Positions 54,397 through 64,000 of a stretch of DNA of 64,000 nucleotides are shown piece by piece. This stretch comes from Macrolepiota albuminosa (Eukaryota > Basidiomycota > Agaricomycetes > Agaricales > Agaricaceae). The notes under the pieces are model-generated. The model did no database searches and was not told where the DNA came from. It saw only the letters and a list, made by a program, of their open reading frames with translations. The position numbers and the translations under genes are program-made. The stretch covers positions 108,999 through 172,998 of the forward strand of contig JAMWFC010000076.1 in the NCBI GenBank assembly GCA_027475525.1, in the 5' to 3' direction. The stretch's first letter is position 1, and the number at the start of each line of letters is the position of its first letter.

Positions 54397-55386
54397 TTAG
54401 ACGCGCTTCCATACCACGATCCTCTCTTTCCCAACGTGTCTGGGCAAGGACGTCTCTGGAGTCTTGTCAAAAACCTTCTCAAAAGCCTCGCCCAAAACTT
54501 CCTTGTAATGTTCTACACGCACGAAGAAGGGAGGACCCACGTCAGATGGCGGTTCGATAGGCCAGACAAGTGTGATCAAATAGCCTCCAGGATTGACGAG
54601 AGAAGCCATCTGCTGGCCCCATTCGACACGACGTTGCGGAGGAATGGCAACAAAGAAGCTGTACAGGAAAGTTGAGGTTTTTGCTGTGACATAAACGCAG
54701 AAAATACATACGTATAATCATAGACAACATCAAATTTGACTTGGGGTTCGAAGCTGAAAAAGTCTCCTACCTGAAACGAGACCTCGCCAGGGCCAGGAAT
54801 ATTGGCTGTTGCAACATAACTACAGACTTGGGCACAATGTTGGTTCCCAAGACTCAAGGTGACACTCACGCCCGTGCCCTCTCGATGGCGGTCTCCGAAA
54901 TGTCTATTCCAAGTACCTTGAGGTCCAGCGCAGAGGCGAGATAGATCGTATCATATCCCTGTGAATAGATGATGGGTCCTAGCATGGGACTTGAGGTCAA
55001 AGCTCACCATCCCACAACCCGGGACTAGAGCGTGCCCGTGACGAGGAAAATGATGACACCGGATTCAACAACCTCCTGCAAAGGAGGTTGAGAAGTGCCG
55101 GCGTCCCATGGGGTGACGTTGGCCTGCCTATGACACCGGATTCAACAACCTCCTGCAAAGGAGGTTGAGAAGTGCCGGCGTCCCATGGGGTGACGTTGGC
55201 CTGCCTGAGTGTCTGTGGCAGTGATGTGCTTGACAGCAAGAAGGCACTCACCAAGCACTGTCCCAGTGGAAGGATGGCCGCTTTGTACGATTTGGCGTAA
55301 CTGATCCATAGTAGGTAATACTCTGAGATTCCACCGCTTGTTGTGGAAGGATGGCCGCTTTGTACGATTTGGCGTAACTGATCCAT
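54397..55386 (-). CDS. Thiol (TPMT-type) S-adenosylmethionine methyltransferase
   Basis: It transfers a methyl group from SAM to small thiols or halides in the cytosol. Minus-strand exons give MDQLRQIVQSGHPS, NVTPWDAGTSQPPLQEVVES, HALVPGCGMG (SAM motif I), YDTIYLASALDLKVLGIDIS (motif II), ANIPGPGEVSFQVGDFFSFE, KFDVVYDYT, ASLVNPGGYLITLVWPIEPP, FVRVEHYKEVLGEAFEKVFD and the end ..HVGKERIVVWKRV. This is the layout of fungal TMT proteins. Two 77-bp duplications (55053, 55266) fall in the N-terminal exons, so the ATG appears twice (55309 and 55386); only one is real. Confidence 0.85.
55053..55206. repeat. 77-bp tandem duplication (methyltransferase, 1)
   Basis: Copies 55053-55129 and 55130-55206. 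It doubles the exon text NVTPWDAGTSQPPLQEVVES. Confidence 0.98.
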
Positions 55387-55419
55387 AGTAGGTAATACTC
55401 TGAGATTCCACCGCTTGTT
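55266..55419. repeat. 77-bp tandem duplication (methyltransferase, 2)
   Basis: Copies 55266-55342 and 55343-55419, including the start codon. Confidence 0.98.
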
Positions 55420-55621
55420 ATTCTCGGCAGCGGCCGAAAGGTCTTGTGGCCTGCCTGCAGGCAGCACTGGCCTCGTTGATTATCTTTCTTTTATTCCAGG
55501 CCATTCTGCTCGGTTCTTGGTGGCCATCGTCCAACCGAACAAAGGCAGTTTCACTTTCAAGGCTGTGTATGAAGCATGCTACTCTCCATAAGTAGACTCA
55601 CCTAACTCGATTCCCCCTTAG

Positions 55622-57592
55622 ATGTCCTACCCCTACTATTGCCCACCAGGATGGGCTCCTCCATACCAAGGCGCTCCACCTCCAATGCCATCCAATCTAT
55701 CAGTCAACCAACAGCAGTGGCAAAGAGGTACCTGGCAGTTTAATCCAGCGTACAAATGGCAAAGGTATACCGCACCCCAGATGCAATGGATGGCTGCTTC
55801 GGCGTGGAACTATGCTGCTCACTATCCTCGTCAGCCGCATGCAGCCAATGCAGCCAATGCAGCCAATTACAATCCTTACAAAAAGGTCATCAAACCACCG
55901 AGTGCCGAATATCTCGCTATGAAGGTCAGCAACAATGGTCTCGACTTGCATAACATGGTTAAAGCGTGCGTCTGCTTATGCGACTCTCTACTTTGCTCTG
56001 CTGACAACCATCATAGAAGAGACCCTGATGACGATGCGGAGAAACCTCCTGAGACTCCTTGGATTTGGAATCCGGCGACTTTGACGCACGACGCCCCGGC
56101 TGGGTCTACCAGGACTGCAGTTCCCGCCGCCGCCGCGGATAATGATCGCGCGCAAAACCGTTCTTCCTCAGAGTCACAGTTACATCGCTCCACTTCAGTA
56201 CCAGCCACAAGGCCTCGACACGCTACCGATCCCTTGCCATCGTCTTCATATCCTTTGCAAGCCAACGCGTCTACCAGTAGTGATCATAATGGTACATCTT
56301 CACTTAAACCCACATTCAGTTCCAAGATCATTCGCACCCCCGCACACTACACACAATCTTCCAACGCTCCAGCTTCTGTCGACTCATTAGCAAGCCGTAT
56401 GCAGAATTTGACCACTTCAGGACCTACTTCCCTCGGTCGCCAATCTTCTATGCCATCTATACATTCCGATTCTAGGCAGTCCTCATCGATCAGTGGGACA
56501 CAACTATCGGACGAGCCTATGAGTATCCTCAGCCCCTTGGTTATTCCGATGACGCCAAAAGTCTCTGCCTCTGCTAAGCGCCCAGTCACACGTGGTGCCA
56601 CACATCCTAACATTGGTAACCAGTCAGGCCTCGATACCATCCGTGAAGGCCCTGTTGTCCAAGTCATCACACCTTCTGGAAGTTCTTCCCGCCCACGAGA
56701 GGGGCGGGCTCAAACCTATGTCCCTGCTTCTCAGCAGTCTTCCACTAGACCTATGGCCAGTCGCTCCGAATCACATCCTCGTCCATCGTTTTTTCGGGTA
56801 GCTCCTCCGCAGGACCGACCCGTTTCTCGGACACAGGACTCTCATCGTCCCTCTATTGTGCAACAACATACTCCTCCAGATATTGACTCATCCATACCAC
56901 GCCATGAACCTCCTCCAGATCTTGATTCATACATAGGACGCCGTGAATCTCCTCCAGATTTTAACTTGTACATACTACCCCGTCAACCTTCTCCTCGCCC
57001 CTCAACACCCCGCCGGCCGATCGAAATCTATGCGCCCACACCACCGCCACCTCAAAGAAATGCCTCTTCCGATCATATATCTACGGGTAATCCATCCTCT
57101 CATCAATCGTCTCCCACGCCGACAAGAGATTCCCCGTCAGGACCATCTGGCACGTCTCCCCCCACAAGTTATCCCATTACTCCCGCGAGTTTGCGCAGAA
57201 ACTCCGCACCTGCCAGCCCGTACGTTTACTACGACGAGGAACGTCCGAGACCGGTCAAGCCGGTCAGAATATATACCCCGATCAGCCTTCCCCCTGTCCA
57301 ACGCCGTCGGCTCGGATATTGGAACCGTCGGGGCGACCATTGTACGGTTGAAGGTTATATAGTGTTTGCGCCACCTGAGCTAGCATTTCCCACTGAACTT
57401 TCGACATACCCCGAACGCGATTATCAAGATGATCTGGGTTTCCGCGTTGCTTTTGATTCCAAGAGGCCGGAGCTTCCTGAATCACTTCCGAGGCGTGGAC
57501 AGCCGCCAGAGAAGCCATACAAGGACGTACGTGACTATCCTTTGCTCTATCTCAAGTTGATTCCTGACTTGGGAATGTTGCACAGTTTTTGA
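55622..57592 (+). CDS. Pro/Ser/Gln-rich hypothetical protein
   Basis: Start MSYPYYCPPGWAPPYQGAPP. N-terminal 120 residues are Tyr/Pro/Gln-rich with short AANAANAAN repeats. A likely 51-bp in-frame intron (GTGCGTCT..CATCATAG, about 55965-56015) follows MVK. Then come EKPPETPWIWNPATL and a long disordered Ser/Pro stretch with three HEPPPDLDSYI-like repeats (about 56870-56990). The C-terminus looks folded (YWNRRGDHCTVEGYIVFAPP, YPLLYLKLIPDLGMLHSF). I do not recognise the family. The length and clean frame over about 1.6 kb make it a real gene. Confidence 0.75.
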   Translation: MSYPYYCPPGWAPPYQGAPPPMPSNLSVNQQQWQRGTWQFNPAYKWQRYTAPQMQWMAASAWNYAAHYPRQPHAANAANAANYNPYKKVIKPPSAEYLAMKVSNNGLDLHNMVKACVCLCDSLLCSADNHHRRDPDDDAEKPPETPWIWNPATLTHDAPAGSTRTAVPAAAADNDRAQNRSSSESQLHRSTSVPATRPRHATDPLPSSSYPLQANASTSSDHNGTSSLKPTFSSKIIRTPAHYTQSSNAPASVDSLASRMQNLTTSGPTSLGRQSSMPSIHSDSRQSSSISGTQLSDEPMSILSPLVIPMTPKVSASAKRPVTRGATHPNIGNQSGLDTIREGPVVQVITPSGSSSRPREGRAQTYVPASQQSSTRPMASRSESHPRPSFFRVAPPQDRPVSRTQDSHRPSIVQQHTPPDIDSSIPRHEPPPDLDSYIGRRESPPDFNLYILPRQPSPRPSTPRRPIEIYAPTPPPPQRNASSDHISTGNPSSHQSSPTPTRDSPSGPSGTSPPTSYPITPASLRRNSAPASPYVYYDEERPRPVKPVRIYTPISLPPVQRRRLGYWNRRGDHCTVEGYIVFAPPELAFPTELSTYPERDYQDDLGFRVAFDSKRPELPESLPRRGQPPEKPYKDVRDYPLLYLKLIPDLGMLHSF

Positions 57593-57897
57593 CCTATACC
57601 GATTAATATCAAATGAGACAATCTGCGGCCATGGTTCTGTTCTCCTTTTTTCTGTGTGTATAATAGCTGTACTCAGCATTAACCAATATCATATTGCTTT
57701 CAACTATGTTAGTTTTTATGCACTAGTTGTACATGATTGGAGCTGAAATGAGCGGCTCCCCTATTTTCCGAATAAGTTACTTGTGTACAGTGTTCATGAT
57801 AAATACATAGTTATAGTCTGTAGGAATGTTATACATTAATGTAAGTATACACAGTCGGAATATGAAAGATATAAAGATGGATAATCATATCAACCAT
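57593..57897. other. Convergent 3' spacer
   Basis: A/T-rich spacer between two convergent genes; ATAAATACATAG and ATATAAAGATGG stretches could serve polyadenylation. Nothing else seen. Confidence 0.5.
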
Positions 57898-60800
57898 TTA
57901 ATCAGCTAAACCAATGCCACCGTGGACTGATCGCATATGTCCGTAAATTCCATTGCCGCCAGGGAATGTCTTGAGACAGACCCAGCATATGTGAGTCTTG
58001 CATTGAGTGCATGTCATGTGATTGCAGCCCTCGTCTCGTTCGATGAGGACATGGCAGCCAGGACAGGCCTTGACATCGTGGTGTGCCATCCACGCTTGGA
58101 AAAGATTCTTGTCACCCTCCGGATCAGGGCAAGTGAAACCATCGTGGGCTTCGACATGACAGCTGGGGCATATTCGTAACAGGCATGAAGGACATTGCAA
58201 CACTGTGTCCCTGGGACTTCGACGGTAAATTTGTGGGCAGTCTGGGGTAGGACAATAGTGGAACTCGTCTCCACGAGCCTGAATGTAAGCAGAGAATGCA
58301 GCATCTACGACTGCATCAAACTCAGGAACTGTCAAAACTTTACGCGCAGTGTGGAGTGGTATATGTTCCGTACACTTCGCATTGTTTCCTAGACAGGTTA
58401 ATGGGAAATACTTGTTATCAATGGAGGAGCTAAGGTAATGGGTTAGACAGTCTCGACACCAAGAATGAGCGCATGGAAGGATGATCGGATTTGTGACTTC
58501 GTCAAAGCAGACTGGACATATCGCAGTATTCCGACGGCATGCAGGATGAAGTTGTTTTTGACGAACGCGCTGGACTAAGTCTTTTGCTTCTTGGTAGACG
58601 TCGTCACCTCCACGAACAATCAGGCGGCGGCGAGAGAAATCCAAATTGATGTTTTCGCAACCAAATTTCTTTTGAAGTTGCGCAAGGTTTGTTTGCATGA
58701 AATGACCTAAAAGCCAACCATCAAGAGGAATAGTACGGGTTTGTTGAGTCTGCAGTATAGTCAATTTGTCCAGAATTTGTTGTCTGACAGCTGCGCGGTA
58801 AGCTGAGGGTCCCAGTAAACGTATCATCTGCCGGGGAATGTCAACATGAATTGTGACATTAGGCGTGCAGTGTTCGATGTCACCCAGAAAGGACTGTCCA
58901 GCCGGGTGAGCAAAGAAGGGATCCCATGCGATAGCTTGGCCTTGACGAATAGTCTCCCAGTTAAGGATCTTACTAAGCTCCGCTTTGAGCTGACCCAGTT
59001 CCCTCAAATCATCACCAGACAATTTGATCAACGTCTTCATGGGCGCAGGTCGTTCAATGATAGACATCGTAGTCCGATGGTCATTGTAAACCAATCGACG
59101 TAGAGCCCTGATATCACTGCCCAACTTTTTATACGCTGTGGCAGATACTGCAAGAGATAGTGATTGAAGGTGCTCAGCAACAATTCGTGTTTTGCCAGTG
59201 AACATGGGTTTGCGACCATGAAGGCGATTGCATGCCGCCTTGGCATCGCTGGGTGTGGCGAAATGTGCCCACGCTTGTATTCGCGCATTTTTGTATGGAG
59301 GCGGTTGTACCATGAAGTCGAGAAGCTCCGAATTTTGTTGCAGGATACGCTGGATACCTATCCTAGCAAGATCTAGATCTTTATAGTTTGGTCGTGCCCA
59401 TACCACATCATCAGGTTTAGAAAACCACGCCATGTCTTCCTTTGTCACATCCACAGGAAGGCCACAAAAGCGGACGGTGACGACGCCAACCACAGGAAGG
59501 CCCACATGAACGGATGCACGAATATGATTGTCACGGAAGGCCTTTTCACGGGCAACTTGCATACCAGCCTCGGCGAGTTTCATGTTTGAGTAGCCACAAT
59601 AAGCGGTTCTGCTTGGTACTTCCCAACGAATGCGAACCGATGCGTCATTGAACATTGCGTCGCTAAGTGATGCGTTATGCATGGGGAGCCGTGCTGTAAT
59701 TTTAACGCCGAACGCCTGAGCGTTATGAAGAACGGTGCTTGCGTCACGGGCACTCTCAGGCGTCTCAAAGCGCGCCCGTGCTAGAATAGTGGGATTACTG
59801 ATATGGGTTGGCAGCTTGAGGTCGACCACTTTGCCGAAGGGTTGTAACAGATCTGCAATTTCCTTTTCTTTAATATGTGCTGGAATGTTCCCAAGATATA
59901 TCCATGATGTTTCAAACCCAGTTTGGAGTTCTTGAATGTCGAATCCCGGTCCAAGTTTTACCCTTGCATGGTCATGCACTTTAACTGTCCAGCTCCGTCC
60001 TTCCATTGTTTCCTATAGAAGTATATAAATCATTACAACTTCCAATAAAATTTCAACACACATTGACATCACTCATTCTGCTAGAGGGTGGCACCGCAAT
60101 GGATTTTGATGAAGGAGGGTCATAATCAAGGTCTTCGTGGCGATACTTGCAACCATATCTTGCCTTGCAACGACCACGAAGCCATTGTATGCATACGTCC
60201 TGATTTTTTGGAGCAGGGCGTTGACCGACCGGAGGGTCACTGACGGATTCATTGACAGGGTCCGGCTGAGTTTGTGGCATAGGAGGTGCAGAAACCTGAT
60301 TTGACGTGAAATTAATCATAAAACTCAGCAACGTTATAACATACTGGATTATCGTATTTGAGGTCTAGATGGCGATAGTCGCACGAACCAAGGGTACACC
60401 TGCCGAGGATCCACTGCTGGCAGACTTCAGAGAACTTGGGTGGCGGACGTGCTTCAACTTTTAAAGGTGATTGTTGATTAAGAGGATGACGAGGGGTCTT
60501 TTCGATGCAATGAGGTCAGCATCCAGACTTTGAGATCATGGTACTTACAGGAGTGTCATACTGGAGATCTTCATGTATGAAGTCACAAGCATAACCAAGA
60601 AAGCAGTCATTTAGCTTTGAAAGTCCGCAAACAATCGGATATCGAGGTGGAGGATGTATCCCTCTGACAGGAGGTTCGTAATTGACATCATCATGATAAA
60701 ACTGACAGTTTGGACCAAGATTGCATCGGTTCATCATCCAATCTTTACAGAAGGCATTGAATTTAGGAGGAGGGTATGCGATATGAGCATCATCGCTACC

Positions 60801-62584
60801 CCCAGACACATTGCCATCTGCGTTTAAATTGTCCTCGGCATCCCAGGCACGAGCATTGCCGGCGTTTTTAACCTGCTGAGTCGACTACACATAATAAGAA
60901 AGATTCTTTTGGAATAGAACAAGTATAACCGACCTGTCCATAAACCAAATCGCCATGACGATGTGAACAAAGGTATCCGCGTGTACAGACACCATTTTGC
61001 CACGACTTACAGATGATGTCTGAACGAGGAAGAGGATAGATTCCGTCGACAGGGATATCATATTCCAGGTTTCCATGGACGTAAGGGCAGTCGTATGTTT
61101 TCTGACAGATTTTCTGAAGCCAGCGGCGACAAAAATAGCGAGACGCGGAGGGGGATGTGTCTTTGGACGATTTGTCGTGATGGTGCTGTCTTCAGAAGTA
61201 ACGAACACGAAGAACCCTGAGGAGAGAATTGATCTGATCATAAGCAAACATGAGTGTGATGTCGTTCGATGATAAAAATCTCAATACTGTATCTTGACTG
61301 TCGTCAGAAGTCTGCCCACCATCAGTATCAGCATCCAAGCGACAGGGTACTATGCCACGTTCAGTATGATAGCGAAGTTGAACACCGGACTTGGCTAATT
61401 GTGATATACTATAAATTTCTTGACCTGCATGAGGCGTTCAGTATGATAGCGAAGTTGAACACCGGACTTGGCTAATTGTGATATACTATAAATTTCTTGA
61501 CCTGCATGAGGATCCGGTTGAGCCGCGCCCGTAGTGTTATAGTTGGTAACGCCTCTACTCTGCTTCATCTAGACTAAGGAAACGAGTTTCTGCGTGACGA
61601 AAAAACCTACTAACCTGGGTATTAGAAATGAAGCTGGAAGATTGAACGACTTTCTGGATATTTCAAATTAGTGACGAAAAAACCTACTAACCTGGGTATT
61701 AGAAATGAAGCTGGAAGATTGAACGACTTTCTGGATATTTCAAATTAGTATTCATTTGTGCGCAAACAGAGTTTAGCGGTACATTCGCCATAGCTACGGC
61801 TATGTCGCTCGTAGATCCATTACTGGTCGAAGCAGAAGGACCGCAGAAGCCTTGAGCACGTGGATGAATACGAGAACAGCGCTCGTTGGATCGGCATTTT
61901 CCATATAAAAAATCTCGGCAGACTGCATTCGATGACGCGCGTGTAGGATGTGCCTTGTTACTTATGTTAGCGAAAGAAAATTATCAGCATAGTTGAGACG
62001 TACGTCCCAGCCAAAAGCATAAAACTTAGGTGAGATGGGTTCCGTGACAGGAGTGACAGATGCGGCGGCATCATGGGTGACCTAAAGATGTAGAGAGTCA
62101 ACCATGACGGCTTTCCGAGAGAACGAGAGATGAATCAGATATGACAAGAGAAAAGGATCGAAACTTGTTGAAGCGATCCACATAACAGTATGTTACGGCT
62201 CGCTGAACGGCGTCTAAGTGAAACCAGATTGCACGAAACCAGATTCCCTACCTTGGTAGTCGCCGGTTGAGAAGATAGCTTCTCCTCCGTCAATGGTGCA
62301 CCCTTCTTGTGCTTACGCCCAGATAAATTCTGCCGCGGTTTCTTTTCCGGACTCTACAAGTTTAACGTGACTCGAAGACAATTTGGATGCACATGAAAAC
62401 ATACGGTAGTCTTGGAAGCAGTGAGGACAGGGCAAGGTGGAGCCTCTTTGCTATCTGGCTCGGGCTTAGCATCAGCAGCAGGTGTCTTGTGAGCTGCTGA
62501 AGACTTCGGTTGAGACGAGCGAAGTCGAGAGACATTTTGTCTCATCTGCCGACCAGGAGGAACCGCTTTTGGTGTAGCAGTCAT
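57898..62584 (-). CDS. RBR ubiquitin ligase with seven CCCH zinc fingers and an RRM-like domain
   Basis: Multi-exon. Start MTATPKAVPPGRQMRQNVSR at 62584. Seven CX7CX4-5CX3H fingers follow in small exons (about 61930, 61115, 60990, 60750, 60610, 60400, 60160), most trailed by a DLxYDxP motif. The last exon (60006-57898, 702 codons) has an RRM-like fold (SWIYLGNIPAHIKEKEIADL, about residues 38-110) and a second weak one. RING1 begins at residue 497 (CPVCFDEVTNPIILPCAHSW), an IBR-type domain follows (about 580-630), and RING2 starts at about 648 (CPGCHVLIERDEGCNHMTC). The Cys in EGCNHM, near residue 661, matches the catalytic Cys of RBR ligases. It should ubiquitinate partners bound through RNA or fingers. 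Two 77-bp duplications lie between fingers. Confidence 0.88.
61358..61511. repeat. 77-bp tandem duplication (RBR gene, 1)
   Basis: Copies 61358-61434 and 61435-61511, between the upstream finger exons. Confidence 0.98.
61594..61747. repeat. 77-bp tandem duplication (RBR gene, 2)
   Basis: Copies 61594-61670 and 61671-61747, just downstream (minus strand) of the first CCCH exon. Confidence 0.98.
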
Positions 62585-62930
62585 ATTGGCAGAAGAAGAT
62601 CTGCGTTCTATCGAACACGAACGGACAATGGAGAGAAGCGTGTGAAAGTAAGCAAAGAACGTCCAGCGGTTCCGGCCAAGTCTTGAGAGGCCATATCGCA
62701 GCTATCATGACTTGATTTCCTAAATTTGGCACGTGCATTGATCTGTCTCAACCGAGTATTTGTACCATGTACACTGTTCATTCATAAATCCTTGTGCCAA
62801 TTTCGTCTCACCCCAATACAGATCTATTTACCATACATGAAGATATAATAGCCTTGCAAAATCCCTAGTGCGACCAATCATGTTTACCACCTGGTGATAT
62901 CCATCTCCGCCTCTCCAAACATGCTTGTCT
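62585..62930. promoter_or_regulatory. RBR ligase promoter and MET2-like 3' flank
   Basis: Spacer between the RBR start and the end of the MET2-like gene, both on the minus strand. No clear motif. Confidence 0.35.
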
Positions 62931-63084
62931 TCTTCTTATTCATCTTCCATAGGCTCCTCGACCTCCTTCTCGTAGATCTTCGGGAATTCCCTTTTCATAA
63001 AATGCCGTCTTCTTATTCATCTTCCATAGGCTCCTCGACCTCCTTCTCGTAGATCTTCGGGAATTCCCTTTTCATAAAATGCCG
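62931..63084. repeat. 77-bp tandem duplication (MET2-like 3' end)
   Basis: Copies 62931-63007 and 63008-63084, over the last codons and stop (REFPKIYEKEVEEPMEDE). Confidence 0.98.
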
Positions 63085-64000
63085 CACATGTGTGTTGATC
63101 TGCCAAACTCTAACAAAAAGCCATCATGGCCATCGGGAGAAGGTATGACCCACAAACTTGGCATCTGGTATATGCCTAGCAAGCTCCAGTTGCTTCGTCG
63201 TCGTGAATAGCCCGTCTGTGGCAATGCAAAACCAACGCATGAAGAAGAGTCGTAAGTATTTGTGGTAGTGCTTGCGACCCCGCCCACGAGCGATATCACG
63301 AGTGTCCATCTTGCGTGCGATGTATGTAGCAGTTCGCATCAAAGCGTGCGGTAAACTTGTTCCTTGATAGCGGAGACATAATTGAGCGATCGGTGGTCTG
63401 TGCGGAAGATTCCTTAACGGCGGAGAAGAATGGCTCCTTTGCGAATCATAACGATGATCATCGCTTTGAATCACAAAAGGTTGGTTTGAAAGACCATTCT
63501 GCATTTGGATGTGGATCTGCACGGTCCAATTGTGGTGTTCGTCCGAAGCGACTCTCAAAGGAGTCGCAAGAGCGAGTGCACTCATTCTGGCAGCAGCTAG
63601 CCCCGAAGCAAGTTGCCTGGTCTAAAACCCACTCTGATAGTCGGAATCGCTAGAGGTACTCTGGAGTTGAACTTCCCCCCACTCATACACACGAGGCAGA
63701 ATGACGTTGCGGATGTCGCCAACGGGATAACGTGACGGATGTACCCTGGTGGGCTACGGAGAGGCCATACCACCCATAGACCCACCAATGGCCTCTGCTA
63801 CAGATTTGACGCCAAGATGATGAAGGACAAGCTTGTGAACCCTGTTACCGATTACAGTAACCTACATTAGGCATTGATCGTAAAGTCACTTAATACCGAA
63901 CGTCATTTCTAACGGTCGTGCGAGGAAATTCAGGGCCAGGGTGTCTGGGATCAGAGTGGCTGTCGAAGCAGAGCCATAAGATGATCCGAGTACATTCGCA
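62936..64000 (-). pseudogene. Homoserine O-acetyltransferase (MET2-like), frameshifted, runs off the window
   Basis: An alpha/beta-hydrolase enzyme of methionine synthesis. Recognised in order on the minus strand: NVLGSSYGSAS (about 63975), an intron near 63850-63890, VHKLVLHHLGVKSVAEAIGG SMGG with the nucleophile Ser (about 63765-63830), YIRHVIPLATSAT, GLAAARMSAL, SFESRFGR, KFTARFDANCYIH, ARKMDTRDIARGRG, TDGLFT (Asp site), SPDGHDGF (His site) and THVRHFMKREFPKIYEKE. These lie in all three frames with at least four frame changes and stops. Some may be introns, and one missing base (GG before CAGATC, about 63095) is clear. Either a decaying copy or a poor stretch of sequence. The 5' end lies beyond 64000. 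Confidence 0.75.

Overview
The window looks like nuclear DNA of a filamentous fungus, most likely an Agaricomycete (mushroom-forming Basidiomycota). The reasons are short introns (about 45-60 bp) with GT..AG borders, compact gene spacing, a Gypsy/Copia-dominated repeat load, and protein families usual in that group (DUF3433 membrane protein, Rap1-type Myb protein, RBR ubiquitin ligase with CCCH fingers, delta-12-type desaturase). The species cannot be named from the sequence. There is no sign of a prokaryotic or organellar origin.

Bases 1-28,350 are a nested retrotransposon block. From left to right it holds: a decayed minus-strand Ty3/Gypsy element (Gypsy-A, 89-6860) whose gag is split by a solo LTR (5188-6141); a 2.2-kb internally deleted Copia element (6861-9064); an older, heavily mutated Gypsy (Gypsy-B) with an inverted gag piece (9065-10010) and a plus-strand body (10147-14670, resuming 25787-26090) that carries two Copia solo LTRs with perfect 5-bp target duplications; a younger, GC-rich 11-kb minus-strand Gypsy (Gypsy-C, 14671-25786) inserted in the end of Gypsy-B pol; a head-to-head pair of Gypsy-B LTRs forming a large palindrome (26091-27275); and a second, CpG-depleted copy of the Gypsy-A gag/solo-LTR junction (27276-28316). 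Gypsy-C carries, antisense to its pol and just inside the 3' LTR, a broken extra ORF with a Zn2Cys6-like cysteine pattern and a coiled coil.

Bases 28,675-64,000 are a normal gene-rich arm: MSH2 (-), a DUF3433 membrane protein (+), a delta-12-type fatty acid desaturase (-), a GPI-anchored secreted protein (+), a small conserved protein (+), a Rap1-type Myb protein (+), a PEX13 SH3 fragment (+), a large acidic-repeat protein (-), RSA3 (-), PMP3 (-), a DUF4048-like protein (-), a thiol methyltransferase (-), a low-complexity protein (+), a seven-CCCH/RRM/RBR ubiquitin ligase (-) and a damaged homoserine O-acetyltransferase (-). The genes are unrelated housekeeping and hypothetical loci, with no sign of a biosynthetic cluster.

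The most striking property of the whole window is technical. At least 24 places carry a direct tandem duplication with exactly the same 77-bp period, in genes, introns, spacers and transposons alike. Collapsing them restores reading frames (MSH2), LTR lengths (Gypsy-C: 830 to 753 bp) and palindrome symmetry (455 bp per arm). This points to unmerged k-mer overlaps (k = 77) in the assembly rather than biology. Three conserved genes also each need one extra base in a homopolymer. Gene models here should be made after correcting both.
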